Origin: Amoebophrya sp. A120
Lineage: Eukaryota; Sar; Dinophyceae; Syndiniales; Amoebophryaceae
DNA length: 64,000 bases
Assembly: GCA_905178155.1 (NCBI GenBank)
Contig: CAJINV010000004.1
Coordinates: 814,629-878,628 of the forward strand
Direction of reading: 5' to 3'
Position numbers and translations under genes: made by a program. The first letter of the stretch is position 1, and each line of letters opens with the position of its first letter. Under the pieces are notes generated by a model. The model saw only the letters and a program-made list of their open reading frames with translations. It ran no database searches and was not told the origin of the DNA. Below, piece after piece: positions 63,807 through 64,000 of the stretch.

Positions 63807-64000
63807 AGCCTTCGCATTCTCAACCACCGCAGCGCCGCGCCCGACGGTGGGGGCTGTTATAGTTGACACGTGTAGTTATTTGCATCTGCGAAAGGATAAA
63901 AACTAACATAATCCTGCTTAGTACCACAAACGGATATGATCATGTCTTGCTCCACATGAAAGTAGGGGAAACGACAGTTAGTGCACGCCGCAAAGACATG
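63807..64000. other. Upstream region of the Met/Lys-rich gene
   Basis: A pyrimidine-rich acceptor (TTTTTATCCTTTCGCAG on the minus strand, ending 63886) suggests that an intron and 5' exon continue beyond the window. No other feature was seen. Confidence 0.4.

Overview
The window is nuclear DNA of a protist. Its genes carry spliceosomal introns (uL2/RPL8, a VPS4 ATPase, a SWEET transporter, a Na+/H+ exchanger, CCCH zinc-finger proteins), and all three standard stop codons are used as stops. Many introns are DNA-transposon-like introner elements: terminal inverted repeats (TIRs), 5-bp target-site duplications (TSDs) and non-GT-AG borders. That combination, with compact genes all on one strand, fits a dinoflagellate-lineage alveolate and most resembles what is known of the syndinian parasite Amoebophrya. 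The lineage is inference from gene architecture; no marker phylogeny could be run.

Layout: every gene I can support (15 or so) reads on the minus strand. From right to left (5' to 3'): a Met/Lys-rich repeat protein (59.4-63.8 kb); a 1270-codon unknown gene split by two introners (52.5-57.5 kb), with a truncated copy of the Met/Lys gene's 3' end downstream (51.3-52.3 kb); a giant Na+/H+ exchanger of nine exons and eight introners (42.3-51.1 kb, 2258 codons when joined); a SWEET-like sugar transporter (39.4-41.4 kb); a nine-finger CCCH protein with two introners and a 2.4-kb intron filled with tandem arrays (32.5-37.8 kb); VPS4 (28.0-30.0 kb); uL2/RPL8 with two ordinary GT-AG introns (25.6-27.0 kb); a TPR protein (23.8-24.8 kb); a 197-residue unknown protein with two introners (22.5-23.5 kb); a putative membrane-associated protein (20.3-21.4 kb); a 1.06-kb TIR element (19.3-20.3 kb); and a large secreted Ser/Thr-rich protein (13.1-18.3 kb). 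A GC-rich repeat island (about 9.5-11.7 kb) and poorly resolved hypothetical genes fill 0-9 kb, including a gene cut by the left edge.

The main result is that removing each introner together with one TSD copy restores an uninterrupted reading frame across several genes. I checked this by hand at every junction of the exchanger (exons of 2789, 49, 70, 101, 247, 40, 2575, 47 and 859 nt). At none of the introner junctions can the 5-bp ambiguity be placed to give GT-AG, although ordinary GT-AG introns sit in the same genes. One element occurs twice in the exchanger in opposite orientations and nearly identical, which points to recent mobility and to splicing that tolerates either orientation.

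No rRNA, tRNA, CRISPR or prokaryote-type operon signal was recognised. Product names for unknown genes are deliberately left open.
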